Shown here piece by piece: positions 1 to 8,551 of a stretch of 33,628 bases of DNA. The notes below the pieces were generated by a model. That model saw only the letters and a list, made by a program, of their open reading frames with translations. It did not search any database and was not told the DNA's origin. Within the stretch, counting starts at the first letter, position 1. The number at the start of each line of letters is the position of its first letter. The DNA comes from Ligilactobacillus equi DSM 15833 = JCM 10991 (lineage in GTDB: Bacteria > Bacillota > Bacilli > Lactobacillales > Lactobacillaceae), in contig NZ_BAMI01000018.1 of assembly GCF_000615765.1 (NCBI RefSeq), forward strand, positions 1 to 33,628, read 5' to 3'. Both the position numbers and the translations under genes were made by a program.

Positions 1-6
1 ACAAGT

Positions 7-24
7 CCCTCTCTTTAGAGAGGG
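7..24. repeat. Short perfect hairpin, role unknown
   Basis: Inverted repeat CCCTCTC-TTTA-GAGAGGG. No T-run follows on either strand, so it does not look like a standard terminator. It lies just beyond the tRNA-Lys terminator, and what it belongs to is cut off by the window edge. Confidence 0.4.
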
Positions 25-37
25 GTAGTTGACGATA

Positions 38-69
38 AGAAAAACCGTCAAAGTTATAACCTTGACGGT
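38..69 (-). terminator. Rho-independent terminator of tRNA-Lys
   Basis: Read on the minus strand, the stem ACCGTCAA / TTGACGGT (arms 62-69 and 44-51) is followed by a T-rich tract. It begins 12 bases after the 3' end of the tRNA, as expected for a single-tRNA transcript. Confidence 0.8.
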
Positions 70-81
70 GTAAATCTCTGA

Positions 82-154
82 TGGGTGGTCAGGGGATCGA
101 ACCCTGGACCCACGGATTAAGAGTCCGTTGCTCTGCCAGCTGAGCTAACCACCC
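82..154 (-). tRNA. tRNA-Lys (anticodon CTT)
   Basis: Read on the minus strand, the sequence folds as a 73-base cloverleaf. The acceptor stem is GGGTGGT/ACCACCC with discriminator A. The D arm contains AGCTCAGCTGG, the anticodon stem ACGGA/TCCGT carries loop CTCTTAA (anticodon CTT at 119-121), and the T arm contains GGTTCGATCC. The 3' CCA is not encoded (ATCA follows), so it must be added after transcription. A terminator follows directly. Confidence 0.96.
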
Positions 155-200
155 AAACCAACAATATATACTTATTGTAGCAGGATTTACCGAAAAAAAC

Positions 201-237
201 AAGAAAAAATATCGTTCACACCACACGAACGATATTT
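201..237 (-). terminator. Strong terminator closing the minus-strand unit before the tRNA
   Basis: An 11-bp perfect stem (AAATATCGTTC at 207-217, GAACGATATTT at 227-237) is followed, on the minus strand, by a T-rich tail. It ends the transcription unit that includes the kinase gene and the unexplained 238-492 stretch, about 255 bases after the kinase stop codon. Confidence 0.8.
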
Positions 238-492
238 CTTGCAAGGATTTAGTTGTGTTAATATCTCTGTTAATTTGAAATTACAGAATTGTAAGGCGAT
301 AAAGCGTCTTAAGCAAGCTCCTAAAAGGAATATAATTTAGAAACTCCAGCAGTTGTAGTACATAAAACATGCCGGCGACAACCGCTAAATCTCTCATTAA
401 CTATAAGAGGTAAAATTTCCGGAATTCTTTAACCACTTAATAGTTATGATTTGCCACGATTAAAAGTCTTAAATTAAAGCTTGTTGATTAAG
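238..492 (-). other. Unexplained 255-base stretch: candidate small RNA or long 3' UTR
   Basis: No recognised gene lies between the kinase stop and the terminator at 201-237. On the minus strand the region contains a hairpin formed by GCGGTTGT and ACAACTGC (one G-U pair, around 352-387), a small hairpin TTACA-ATTC-TGTAA (281-294), and a 38-codon open frame (281-397). It could be a structured 3' UTR, a small RNA with its own promoter (a TATAGT motif lies just upstream of 397), or decayed sequence. I could not match it to tmRNA, 6S, 4.5S or RNase P RNA. Confidence 0.35.
281..397 (-). CDS. Candidate 38-aa hydrophobic small protein (uncertain)
   Basis: Reading from ATG at 397 gives MRDLAVVAGMFYVLQLLEF..., then a leucine-rich segment with Arg/Lys near the end (RSLLKTLYRLTIL), stop at 281-283. 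The composition suits a single membrane-spanning peptide with a basic C-terminal side. No Shine-Dalgarno sequence is visible before either ATG (397 or 370), which argues against translation, although TATAGT directly upstream could give a near-leaderless message. Two hairpins overlap it, so it may instead be part of a noncoding RNA. I do not recognise the peptide. Confidence 0.2.
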   Translation of the reverse strand: MRDLAVVAGMFYVLQLLEFLNYIPFRSLLKTLYRLTIL

Positions 493-1335
493 TTAATTAT
501 CTAATCTCATTAAAAAATCTGTCATTACGGGCGCATAATCAATCCCGAGACGGGCATCAGTTTCAGAAGGCCGGTGTGCAATGGCTAGAGAAACTAGCTC
601 GGCAGCCATTGTCGCAGCCACACGCAGTGACTTCTGATGAGTTAAACCAGCAAGTAAAGCCGTGGTAAAGGTATCACCGGTACCAAAGAAATTCCCAGCT
701 AACTTTGGTTGGATGATTTCAAAACCTTGGGCTTGGTCAGGACTAAGCCCAACGATGCCAATTTGGTTGTCTGGCAAGGGTAACCCGGTGATTAACGCAG
801 ATTGCAGACCAAAACGGTCGCATAACCGGGTTAAAACTTGTTTAGCATCAGCAATTGTTACGGAAGATGTAGTTTCAGCCAAGGTTTCACCTAAAAGGAA
901 TTTAGCCTCGGTGTAGTTTGGTGTAATAATTGTTGCTTGCTTAGCAAGTTGGCGCATTGCCTGGACATAAGTGTCATCAAATCCCTTGTAGAGATGATTA
1001 TGGTCACCCATTACAGGATCGAGTAAAACGACAGCTTGTTTTGAAAGTAAGGTGTTAAGCTGAGCTTGCAAAACTTGCAGAGGGCGTAGTCCTAAATATC
1101 CCAGATAGACATAGTCGAACTGCAAGTTTAGTTTTTGCCAATGTTGGATAATAGCTCGCATTTCCTGGGCTAAGTCATGATAAGTGTTCTCTCCAAACCC
1201 ACCTGTATGTGTCGACAAAAGGGCGGTAGGTAGGATCGTCGGCTTTAATTGACTTGCGTAAAGTAAGGGTAAGGCGCTTGTCATTGAGACTTGACCATAA
1301 CAAGATAAATCTTGGCTAACTAAAACATTGGGCAT
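493..1335 (-). CDS. pdxY: Pyridoxal/pyridoxamine kinase family (ribokinase-like)
   Basis: 280 aa. The product phosphorylates a B6 vitamer (pyridoxal, pyridoxine or pyridoxamine) with ATP in the cytosol to salvage PLP. The ribokinase fold shows in the N-terminal VLVSQDLSCYGQVSM segment, the central LLDPVMGDHNHLYKG (Mg/phosphate region), ITPNYTEAKFLLG, and near the C-terminus GNFFGTGDTFTTALLAG, which carries the GTGD anion hole and catalytic Asp. Length fits the PdxK/PdxY family. I chose the ATG at 1335 because AAAGGTG lies 6 bases upstream; an upstream in-frame ATG at 1359 lacks a ribosome site. Related hydroxymethylpyrimidine kinases (ThiD) share these motifs, so the substrate is not certain. 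PLP supply suits the PLP-dependent IlvE later in the window, but that link is inference. Confidence 0.85.
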   Translation of the reverse strand: MPNVLVSQDLSCYGQVSMTSALPLLYASQLKPTILPTALLSTHTGGFGENTYHDLAQEMRAIIQHWQKLNLQFDYVYLGYLGLRPLQVLQAQLNTLLSKQAVVLLDPVMGDHNHLYKGFDDTYVQAMRQLAKQATIITPNYTEAKFLLGETLAETTSSVTIADAKQVLTRLCDRFGLQSALITGLPLPDNQIGIVGLSPDQAQGFEIIQPKLAGNFFGTGDTFTTALLAGLTHQKSLRVAATMAAELVSLAIAHRPSETDARLGIDYAPVMTDFLMRLDN

Positions 1336-1397
1336 GAAATCACCTTTTTCAAATGACAAAATTTAATAATCAGACTCAAATCACAGAGCCTTGTTTC

Positions 1398-1406
1398 ATT
1401 ATAGCA
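1398..1406 (-). promoter_or_regulatory. Extended -10 promoter of the kinase gene
   Basis: On the minus strand, TGC-TATAAT forms an extended -10 element; the -35 region is weak (CTTAAA). Transcription would start near 1391, giving a leader of about 55 bases. It is divergent from the walR promoter. Confidence 0.6.
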
Positions 1407-1423
1407 TGGAAATGCTGATATTT

Positions 1424-1443
1424 AAGGATAAATAAGGATAAAT
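1424..1443. repeat. Tandem direct repeat AAGGATAAAT x2
   Basis: Two perfect, adjacent copies of AAGGATAAAT (1424-1433 and 1434-1443) lie between the divergent kinase and walR promoters. They cover the kinase -35 region and sit just upstream of the walR -35. Spacing of one helical turn could suit an activator or repressor binding side by side; no known regulator is assigned. Confidence 0.6.
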
Positions 1444-1468
1444 TTGAAAAAAGTTGCGATTGGCTTTT

Positions 1469-1497
1469 TTGAAAGGGAGGAAAACATGCGGTATAAT
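1469..1497 (+). promoter_or_regulatory. Sigma-A promoter of the walRK operon
   Basis: TTGAAA (1469-1474), a 17-base spacer, and TATAAT (1492-1497), near consensus. The start would lie about 1504, leaving a leader of about 90 bases before walR. Confidence 0.85.
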
Positions 1498-1592
1498 AGG
1501 AGAGTAGTGTGCAAAAAAGGTCAAAGAAGTAATTTTGACTTACTGAAAAAGTAAAAAATTCGCCAAATTGAATCGGAAAGCAGGTAAAAATT

Positions 1593-2303
1593 ATGAAGAA
1601 AATTTTAGTTGTTGATGACGAAAAACCGATTTCGGACATTATCAAGTTTAACCTTACTAAAGAAGGGTATGAAGTTGAAACGGCTTATGATGGTGAAGAA
1701 GCTTTAAAGCAAGTAGAAGCAGTAAATCCTGATTTAATGATTTTAGATTTGATGTTACCGAAAATGGATGGGTTAGAAGTCGCGCGTGAAGTGCGTAAGA
1801 CACATGACTTACCAATTATTATGGTAACTGCCAAAGATTCTGAAATCGATAAGGTTTTAGGTCTGGAAATGGGGGCCGATGACTATGTAACCAAGCCGTT
1901 TTCTAATCGGGAATTAGTTGCCCGAGTGAAGGCTAACTTACGGCGGCAATCGACAGCAGCGGCCAATGCAGCTGCGGAAGAACAAGTCACGACCGATATT
2001 ACTATTGGGGAGTTAGTGATTCATCCCGATTCTTACACAGTATCTAAAAAGGATGAAAAAATCGAATTAACTCATCGGGAATTTGAGTTACTTCACTATT
2101 TAGCCAAGCACTTAGGCCAAGTAATGACCCGTGAACACCTCTTACAGACTGTTTGGGGTTATGATTATTTCGGTGATGTGCGGACGGTTGATGTGACCGT
2201 GCGGCGTTTGAGAGAAAAAATCGAGGATAATGCTAGTCGCCCAACTTGGTTAGTTACCCGGCGTGGTGTTGGTTATTATCTCCGCAATCCTGAAGCTGAA
2301 TAA
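1593..2303 (+). CDS. walR: Response regulator WalR (YycF/VicR)
   Basis: 236 aa, OmpR/PhoB class. An N-terminal receiver domain (about 1-120) has acidic pair Asp9/Asp10 in [10 protein letters not shown], phospho-acceptor Asp52 in [12 protein letters not shown], and a conserved Lys in VTAKDS. A C-terminal winged-helix DNA-binding domain (about 133-234) contains [18 protein letters not shown] and [13 protein letters not shown] and ends in the typical Wal[13 protein letters not shown]. WalR is phosphorylated by WalK and controls peptidoglycan hydrolases and wall metabolism through TGTWAH-type direct repeats in Firmicutes. It opens the operon behind a strong promoter, 20 bases before walK. Very confident from motifs and synteny. 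Confidence 0.97.
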   Translation: MKKILVVDDEKPISDIIKFNLTKEGYEVETAYDGEEALKQVEAVNPDLMILDLMLPKMDGLEVAREVRKTHDLPIIMVTAKDSEIDKVLGLEMGADDYVTKPFSNRELVARVKANLRRQSTAAANAAAEEQVTTDITIGELVIHPDSYTVSKKDEKIELTHREFELLHYLAKHLGQVMTREHLLQTVWGYDYFGDVRTVDVTVRRLREKIEDNASRPTWLVTRRGVGYYLRNPEAE

Positions 2304-2323
2304 AAAGAAATGAAGGGAAAAAA

Positions 2324-4185
2324 GTGAACAAGAAAAAACACCGAGGCTTTAAATTTTGGCAGTCCATTCATTTTAAGTTTCCCCTAGTTTTTGCGCTCCT
2401 ACTATTGGTTACCTTTCAAATAGTTGGAGCGATTTTTGTACAAAACCTACGGACGGAAAACATTAAAAGCTTTAAGCAAAGGGTGGAATTGTCAACTTAT
2501 GTCGATAACTCCTTAATTGCCAGTCTTCAAAAGACTGACACAGAGGCGGCTAACAAAAGTATTATCCGTCTTTTGGAAAATGTGAATAATGAAAATATCA
2601 CGCAGATTCAAGTAGTGGATAGTAAAGGGACTATTCGCGGGGATAGTAATGTGAATAATCGCTCCTTGGTTGGCCAAAAAACAACTAATGGCGATGTGAA
2701 GCAAGTGATTTATAAAGGGCGTTCTTTGACAAAAACAACTTATAATCGTGAAGGAAATCGTTATTATATTTCTATCACCCCGCTATTTTCCGCGAGTGGT
2801 AATACTAATACGGTGATTGGGGCAGTCTACGTCAGAGCTAATATGGAACCCGTCTATAATTCAACTAATAGTGTGGTTTTGATTTTTGCGACAGCATCTT
2901 TGATTGCAACTGGCATTGGAATGGCCTTAGCAGTAATGATTGCTCGGGCGATTACTACTCCAATTGAAGAAATGCGACGGCAAACTCAAAAAGTGGCTCG
3001 TGGGGATTACTCCGGTCATGTTCGTGTTTATAGTGAAGATGAATTAGGGGATTTTGCTCGTAACATTAATGACTTGGCAGTGCGTGTTGAAGATTCCCAG
3101 GAAACAATTGATTCTGAACGGCGACGCTTGAATATGGTACTTACTCATATGTCTGATGGGGTTTTGGGAACGGACCGGCGGGGTAATATTACTTTGATTA
3201 ATGAAATGGCTCAAGAAGCCTGAATCTCTCGGAAGAAGAAGCTTTGAATAAGTCGATTTTAGATATATTAGATATCCGGAAGAAAACCACTATTCGGGAT
3301 TTAATCGAAGATCAATCGGATATGTTATTAGATTTCTCAACGCCCGAAAGAGAACAAATTTGGAATGCTTCTTTTTCCTTAATTCAAAAGGAGACAGGTT
3401 TTATTTACGGGATTGTCTGTGTTTTGCATGATGTTACAGAACAGCAGAGAATCGACCGGGAACGGCGTGAATTTGTGTCTAATGTTTCCCATGAATTACG
3501 AACCCCATTAACTAGTGTACGTTCCTATATTGAAGCTTTAAGCGAGGGGATTGATGATGCCCAAACAGAAGCCCACTTCTTCAACGTGGCGCAAAAAGAA
3601 ACGGATCGGATGATTCGAATGATTAATGACCTTTTGAATTTATCACGGATGGATTCGGGACGTGTTAAGCTCAATTTAGAATTAGTAAATCTCAATGAAC
3701 TTTTTAACTATATCTTGAACCGCTTTGACATGATTTTAGACGGGAATGATGAGCAAAAACCACAAAAAAACTATACAATTAAGCGCGAATTTACTGCTAA
3801 GGATTTATGGGTTGAATTGGACACCGATCGTTTTATCCAGGTAATTGATAATATCATGAATAATGCGATTAAGTACTCACCAGATGGAGGAGTAATTACT
3901 TGTCGGATGTTAGAAAGCAATAATCAAGTAATTTTAAGTATCAGTGACCAAGGTCTAGGTATTCCGCGTAAAGATTTAAATCATGTCTTTGACCGCTTCT
4001 TTAGAGTAGATAAGGCGCGTTCACGTGCCCAAGGTGGGACCGGGTTAGGTCTTGCTATTTCCAAAGAAGTTATTGAGATGCACCAAGGTAAGATTGCTGA
4101 TAGTATTGAAGGTAAAGGATCCACCTTCTACATTTCTCTACCTTACCAAGATTATAGTCAAGGAGATGAATGGGATGAATTCTAA
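2324..4185 (+). pseudogene. walK: Sensor histidine kinase WalK (YycG/VicK), split by a one-base deletion
   Basis: The reading frame opens at GTG 2324 (GAAGGGA upstream) and stops at TGA 3221-3223. The same protein continues in the next frame to 4185. Adding one T after GCC (about 3220) reads ...MAQEA-LNLSEEEALNK... and yields 620 aa, the normal WalK length. Domains: TM1 about 14-39, extracellular Cache-like loop, TM2 about 183-206, HAMP, PAS (the break falls here), H-box FVSNVSHELRTPL with His390, N-box MNNAIKYSPDGG, and G boxes DQGLGIP and GGTGLGLAISKE. WalK senses wall or lipid II state and phosphorylates or dephosphorylates WalR. It is essential in many Firmicutes, so a sequencing error is more likely than a real null. 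The 3' end overlaps walH by 11 bases. Confidence 0.9.
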
Positions 4186-5467
4186 ATTTCGTTGGGAGAT
4201 ACTTTTATATGTAGGCTTAACTCTAGCGGTAATAGTTAGTTTTGTTTTTTCTTACTTAATTTGGGCTAATCCCGCCCGGGTAGGTGTTACTCAAGAAAAT
4301 ACGGTTTCCAAAAAGGAAGGCAAACTGACAGCCAACAGTGATAAAGTTTTAACGGATATTTATCAACCGGTAAATGTCATCGAAAATATCAGTGAAAGTG
4401 AAGCATATCAAATTTCTTCGAGCAAGGTTGATTTAGTGGAAGCTATTCAAAAAAATTTAGCTAATCGCGATTTTACACTCAAAAGTCGGCAAAGTTATCC
4501 TAGTGTACAAGCCTATCAAAAAATTCTGGGTAAATCACAAATGCTTTTACTAACCTATGCTAGTCCTGTGACGGTCAAGCAAGCGTTGGCTTGGCTAGGA
4601 AGTAAAACTAATCGCTATGAGAAACAAATGGTTAATCGAATTTTGATTCCAAGAGATAATAGCCGTGAACTTTATCTTTTAAACGACCAAGATCAGGTAG
4701 TCTATCATTATCAAACCTTAAAGAAAAGTCGTCCGCACTTAGGTCAGCTGCTAACAGATAAAGATATTACCAAGACCCTCGTTTCGCTACATCCTTTAGG
4801 CGATAAGTGGGTAAGTATTTATCCGCAAGGTATTGAGGTCGCCCAATATAGTTATCTAACAGAGCGCCAAGCAAGTGGTCTGTATGTTAACAAGCTTTTA
4901 GGGAGTATCACTAATATCACTACTAAGGAGCAAGATGGTCAAAATTTGTATACCGATGGTCAAAATCGACGCTTGAAAATTGTCAAGAAAACGGGGCAGG
5001 TAACTTATAGTAATTACAACACGAAAGAGAAAAATCTGAGTTTCGATTTTAGTAATTTGGCAAAAATGAGTTTTCGGGAAATGCTGGATTTAGGCTTGGG
5101 TGTAGACGATTTACGCTATGCAGGATATCAAAAAAATAGTATAACTTATCGGACTTACATTACGACTTATCCGCTGTTAGGAGCTGATAATATCGGTTCC
5201 TTAAACTTTCGTTATCGCAAAAATGGACAAGAGAAAATGGAATTTTCCTTGCTTTCTTTGCAGGTACCAATTCCTGCAGCCAATGATGCGGTGACTTTGC
5301 CCCCTACCCAGGAGGCTTTAGACCAGGTAGTTAAGTTAGGTTACAAGGTTAATGATATCCAAGTTGGTTACAATAGCCGTGAGAATACTTCTGCCAGTCA
5401 GGTAGTTGATCTAACACCGACATATTTCTTTTTAGTTGATAATAAATGGCAGTCTTATCAACCTTAA
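4175..5467 (+). CDS. walH: WalRK regulatory protein WalH (YycH)
   Basis: 430 aa. One N-terminal membrane anchor (about residues 8-30, EILLYVGLTLAVIVSFVF), then a large extracytoplasmic domain, as in YycH. In Bacillus YycH forms a complex with YycI and WalK at the membrane and modulates kinase activity. I chose ATG 4175 because AAGGAG at 4160-4165 sits 9 bases upstream; ATG 4166 is immediately against that site. The start lies inside the end of walK, indicating translational coupling. Sequence conservation in this family is low, so the call rests on topology, length and its place between walK and walI. Confidence 0.9.
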   Translation: MNSKFRWEILLYVGLTLAVIVSFVFSYLIWANPARVGVTQENTVSKKEGKLTANSDKVLTDIYQPVNVIENISESEAYQISSSKVDLVEAIQKNLANRDFTLKSRQSYPSVQAYQKILGKSQMLLLTYASPVTVKQALAWLGSKTNRYEKQMVNRILIPRDNSRELYLLNDQDQVVYHYQTLKKSRPHLGQLLTDKDITKTLVSLHPLGDKWVSIYPQGIEVAQYSYLTERQASGLYVNKLLGSITNITTKEQDGQNLYTDGQNRRLKIVKKTGQVTYSNYNTKEKNLSFDFSNLAKMSFREMLDLGLGVDDLRYAGYQKNSITYRTYITTYPLLGADNIGSLNFRYRKNGQEKMEFSLLSLQVPIPAANDAVTLPPTQEALDQVVKLGYKVNDIQVGYNSRENTSASQVVDLTPTYFFLVDNKWQSYQP

Positions 5468-5491
5468 CACAGTCAGAGTAGGGAGGGAATT

Positions 5492-6292
5492 ATGGACTTT
5501 AGAAAAGTTATCCGGATTTTCTTTATTGCTTTTATTATTTTAGATCTCTTCTTGATTACTTCTTTTTTCAAGGAAGCGGGTCAATTCAGTCAAGCAACGA
5601 CCACCACTGAGGGGAATAGCTTGAATTCTTTGGTTAAGAGTATGCGTAATGACCAGATTCAGATGAAGAATCTCTCACATAAAACGGGGACGGGGTACTA
5701 TATTGCAGCTGCTAATGATGATTATTTACGGGAAAATGTTAATCAGCTAGAGTATAGTAATTGGAGCTATAATGATAATACCCGCCGATTAGAAGTTTCT
5801 TTTGCAACCGCAATTAAGTTGAAATCCAAAGAACAGCCACAAAAAACCTTAGATACTCTTGTTAAAGATAAAACTTTTGTAATTGCTGGAAAAAACTATC
5901 ACTATGACGCGAAACTTTCGAGTGCTAAAAAGATTGTCTATACGCAAATGGTATACGGAATGCCAGTTCATAGCCGGAATGGCCAGTTAATTTTTACTAT
6001 AAAAAATGGCTATGTCCAGGGCTATAGTCAAGGTTATCTAAGCAAGGTACAAATTTTACGGCAAAAGAAAACGACAATTAGTGAATTACGGGCTTTTGCT
6101 TGGTTATATCAGTATAATAAGGTTACCAGTAATACTAAGTTAGTTTGGGATGAATTAGGTTACATTAAGTTACTTTCGGTTAATGGTAATACTATTTACC
6201 AACCTGGTTGGGAGTTTTACTTAAAGAACACTACTTCTGGTAGTTACACATCAAGAATAATTAATGCATTTACTGGGGCAGTAATTGAGTAA
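5492..6292 (+). CDS. walI: WalRK regulatory protein WalI (YycI)
   Basis: 266 aa, a two-component regulatory protein of the YycI family. It starts MDFRKVIRIFFIAFIILDLFLI, the characteristic opening with one membrane helix (about 7-25), followed by an extracellular domain related to the C-terminal part of YycH. A good ribosome site (GGGAGGG) precedes the ATG. It lies 24 bases after walH and 15 before walJ, within one operon. It is expected to act with WalH at the outer face of the membrane to tune WalK. Confidence 0.92.
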   Translation: MDFRKVIRIFFIAFIILDLFLITSFFKEAGQFSQATTTTEGNSLNSLVKSMRNDQIQMKNLSHKTGTGYYIAAANDDYLRENVNQLEYSNWSYNDNTRRLEVSFATAIKLKSKEQPQKTLDTLVKDKTFVIAGKNYHYDAKLSSAKKIVYTQMVYGMPVHSRNGQLIFTIKNGYVQGYSQGYLSKVQILRQKKTTISELRAFAWLYQYNKVTSNTKLVWDELGYIKLLSVNGNTIYQPGWEFYLKNTTSGSYTSRIINAFTGAVIE

Positions 6293-6307
6293 TAAAAGAG
6301 GCAAATA

Positions 6308-7120
6308 ATGGAAAAAGAGAATGGATTGAAAGTTAGTATTCTAGCGAGTGGTAGTAAAGGAAATGCAACCTATATCGAAACACCACGTCAAAAGTTACTG
6401 ATTGATGCTGGTTTATCGGGCAAGAAACTTGAAGAACTGATGCAGTCGATTAATCGTTCTTTAACGGAAGTTGATAGTCTTTTAGTAACTCACGAGCACA
6501 GTGATCACATTCAAGGTGTCGGGGTTTTGGCCCGACGTTATGACCTAAATGTTTACGCCAATGAAAAAACTTGGCAGGCCATGGATGCCAAAGTTGGTAA
6601 GATTGCGATAGAAAAAAAGCATATTTTTGCTCCTGATAGCTATCTAGCTTTAGGAGATTTAGATATTGAAAGTTTTCGCGTCTCGCATGATGCCGCTGAC
6701 CCGCAATTTTATGGCTTTCATTATGATGGTTCATCTTTTGTAGCATTGACGGATACGGGATATGTTTCTGAAAGGATGATTGGGATGATTGAAAATGCCA
6801 ATGCCTATCTTTTAGAGTGTAACCATGACACAAATATGTTGCGTTATGGGCGTTATCCTTGGCCTTTGAAGCAAAGAATTTTAGGCGACGAAGGTCACCT
6901 TTCAAATGATGATGGCGCACAAGTCCTAAGTGAGATTATCGGTGATACGACGAAGAAGGTTTTCTTAGGCCACCGAAGTCAAGAGAATAATACGCGGGAT
7001 TTAGCGCATTTAACGGTGAGTGATGAACTTTTAGCCCAAGATTTTGCGGTAGGTGAGGACTTTACCTTGTATGATACCTATCAAAATCAGGCTACGCCCT
7101 TACAAAATGTCAAAAATTAA
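6308..7120 (+). CDS. walJ: MBL-fold metallohydrolase WalJ (YycJ/VicX)
   Basis: 270 aa. Metallo-beta-lactamase fold with the metal-binding signature HEHSDH (His62, His64, Asp66, His67) after VDSLLVT, further ligands in FRVSHDAADP and LALTDTGY, and a late GH in VFLGHRSQENN. YycJ-type proteins are cytosolic, RNase Z/exonuclease-like enzymes that travel with walRK; a role coordinating DNA replication or repair with division has been proposed. It is the last gene of the wal block, and no terminator is visible before htrA. Confidence 0.92.
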   Translation: MEKENGLKVSILASGSKGNATYIETPRQKLLIDAGLSGKKLEELMQSINRSLTEVDSLLVTHEHSDHIQGVGVLARRYDLNVYANEKTWQAMDAKVGKIAIEKKHIFAPDSYLALGDLDIESFRVSHDAADPQFYGFHYDGSSFVALTDTGYVSERMIGMIENANAYLLECNHDTNMLRYGRYPWPLKQRILGDEGHLSNDDGAQVLSEIIGDTTKKVFLGHRSQENNTRDLAHLTVSDELLAQDFAVGEDFTLYDTYQNQATPLQNVKN

Positions 7121-7200
7121 CTAAATTTAAGCTGTTTTTTCAAGAAAAATTCATGAATAGTGAATATACTTAAAGAAAAAGTAAGATGGGGGATAAAAAG

Positions 7201-8463
7201 ATGGAACAAGAGCAAAAAAATACGCGTCCTAAGGGTCAGATGGAACTCTGGAAAATTGTTGTCATATCTTTGTTTGCAGGTCTAGTTGGCGGACTATTAG
7301 CATTTGGAATTTGGAATCATCTCTCTAATAGTTCTGAACCTGGATCTAATAGTTTGGGAACGACCAAAACAAGTGATATTAATGTAAATGTCAGCACGCA
7401 AGCAACGAAGGCCTATGATAAGATAAAAAAAGCGGTGGTTACCGTTGAAGCTTATAGTAAAGATTCTTCTGCTTCAACCTTGGCTGAATTATTTGGTTAT
7501 GAATCTGATTCGGATTCGCAATCAACTGCCACCTCTGAGGGTTCAGGTGTAATCTATAAGAAATCAGGAAATACTGCCTTTATTGTGACAAATAATCACG
7601 TGATTTCAGATGCATCTTCGTATAAAATTATTCTTTACAATGGTAAAACAGTAACGGCCAAATTAGTGGGGAAAGATGCCGTCACCGACTTAGCAGTTTT
7701 GAAAATCAATGCCCAAAATGTCAGTCAAGTGGCAAGTTTCGGGGATTCTAATGATATTAAGGTCGGAGAAACAGCTTTAGCAATTGGATCACCAATGGGC
7801 TCTGCTTATGCTTCAACTTTAACTCAAGGAATTATTTCTGCGAAGAACCGCACCGTGACTGGTTCAACAGGCTCAACTACTGTTATTCAAACTGATGCAG
7901 CCATTAATTCAGGAAATTCAGGTGGGGCTTTGGTTAACTTAGCTGGTCAAGTAATTGGGATTAATTCCATGAAGTTATCCGGTTCGTCTTCCTCTGAAAA
8001 CGCTAGTGTTGAAGGAATGGGCTTTGCTATTCCAAGTAATGAAGTAGTTAAGGTTATTAATGAATTGGTCAAGAACGGTAAAATCACCAGACCTGCTCTT
8101 GGGGTCGGCACGGTGAATGTAACAGATGTTTCTGACGATTCTAAAACTTCCATTCTTAAGCTACCTTCAAGTGTTGAAAATGGGGTAGTTGTTATGACGG
8201 TTCAAGATGACTCTCCAGTTAAAGGGATAATTTCCAAATACGATACCATTGTTTCTTTAGGTGGTAAGAAAGTTACGGATTTGACTAGTTTACGCTCCGC
8301 ACTATATGCTAATAAGTTAAATGATACGGTCGAAATTCAGTACTATCATAATGGTAAGTTGAAAAAAGAAAATATTAAGCTAACTTTGAAGGCTAATAGC
8401 TCGAATACAACCACTAGTGAAAGCCAAGCACAATCAGAAGAAAGTTACGGCGACTCCTATTAA
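7201..8463 (+). CDS. htrA: Surface serine protease HtrA (DegP-like)
   Basis: 420 aa. A membrane anchor (about 17-38) leads to a Ser/Thr-rich linker. The trypsin-like domain has catalytic His133 (TNNHVISD), Asp163 (DAVTDLAVL) and Ser240 (NSGNSGGALVN). A C-terminal PDZ domain (about 295-390) and a low-complexity Ser/Gln/Glu tail follow. It degrades misfolded exported proteins and takes part in stress tolerance at the membrane. I prefer ATG 7201 (GGGGG about 8 bases upstream) over in-frame ATG 7186, which has a poor ribosome site. htrA directly after walJ is the usual arrangement in lactobacilli and streptococci, and WalR control is known in relatives; I did not see a clear WalR box here. Confidence 0.95.
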   Translation: MEQEQKNTRPKGQMELWKIVVISLFAGLVGGLLAFGIWNHLSNSSEPGSNSLGTTKTSDINVNVSTQATKAYDKIKKAVVTVEAYSKDSSASTLAELFGYESDSDSQSTATSEGSGVIYKKSGNTAFIVTNNHVISDASSYKIILYNGKTVTAKLVGKDAVTDLAVLKINAQNVSQVASFGDSNDIKVGETALAIGSPMGSAYASTLTQGIISAKNRTVTGSTGSTTVIQTDAAINSGNSGGALVNLAGQVIGINSMKLSGSSSSENASVEGMGFAIPSNEVVKVINELVKNGKITRPALGVGTVNVTDVSDDSKTSILKLPSSVENGVVVMTVQDDSPVKGIISKYDTIVSLGGKKVTDLTSLRSALYANKLNDTVEIQYYHNGKLKKENIKLTLKANSSNTTTSESQAQSEESYGDSY

Positions 8464-8468
8464 AAGAA

Positions 8469-8503
8469 AAATCCAACCATCACTGAAGACGGTTGGATTT
8501 TTT
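8469..8503 (+). terminator. Rho-independent terminator after htrA
   Basis: Stem AAATCCAACC / GGTTGGATTT (10 bp, 12-base loop) with a T-run. It ends the wal-htrA operon. Confidence 0.88.
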
Positions 8504-8551
8504 GATATAATCAAGTATAGTTTATAGCTAAAAGTTAAGAGGTGGAAAATT

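Noticed and set aside
3215-3250. Programmed frameshift in walK
   Set aside because: There is no slippery heptamer and no prfB-like CTT-TGA with an upstream Shine-Dalgarno; the context is GCC-TGA. Programmed shifting is not known in WalK.
4166-4174. ATG 4166 as start of walH
   Set aside because: The ribosome site AAGGAG is directly adjacent, which is too close; ATG 4175 has proper spacing.
6450-6920. 156-codon ORF antisense to walJ and similar long antisense frames (for example 28489-28815, 32661-32954)
   Set aside because: They lie wholly inside well-supported genes on the other strand, lack ribosome sites, and show the composition expected of mirror frames.
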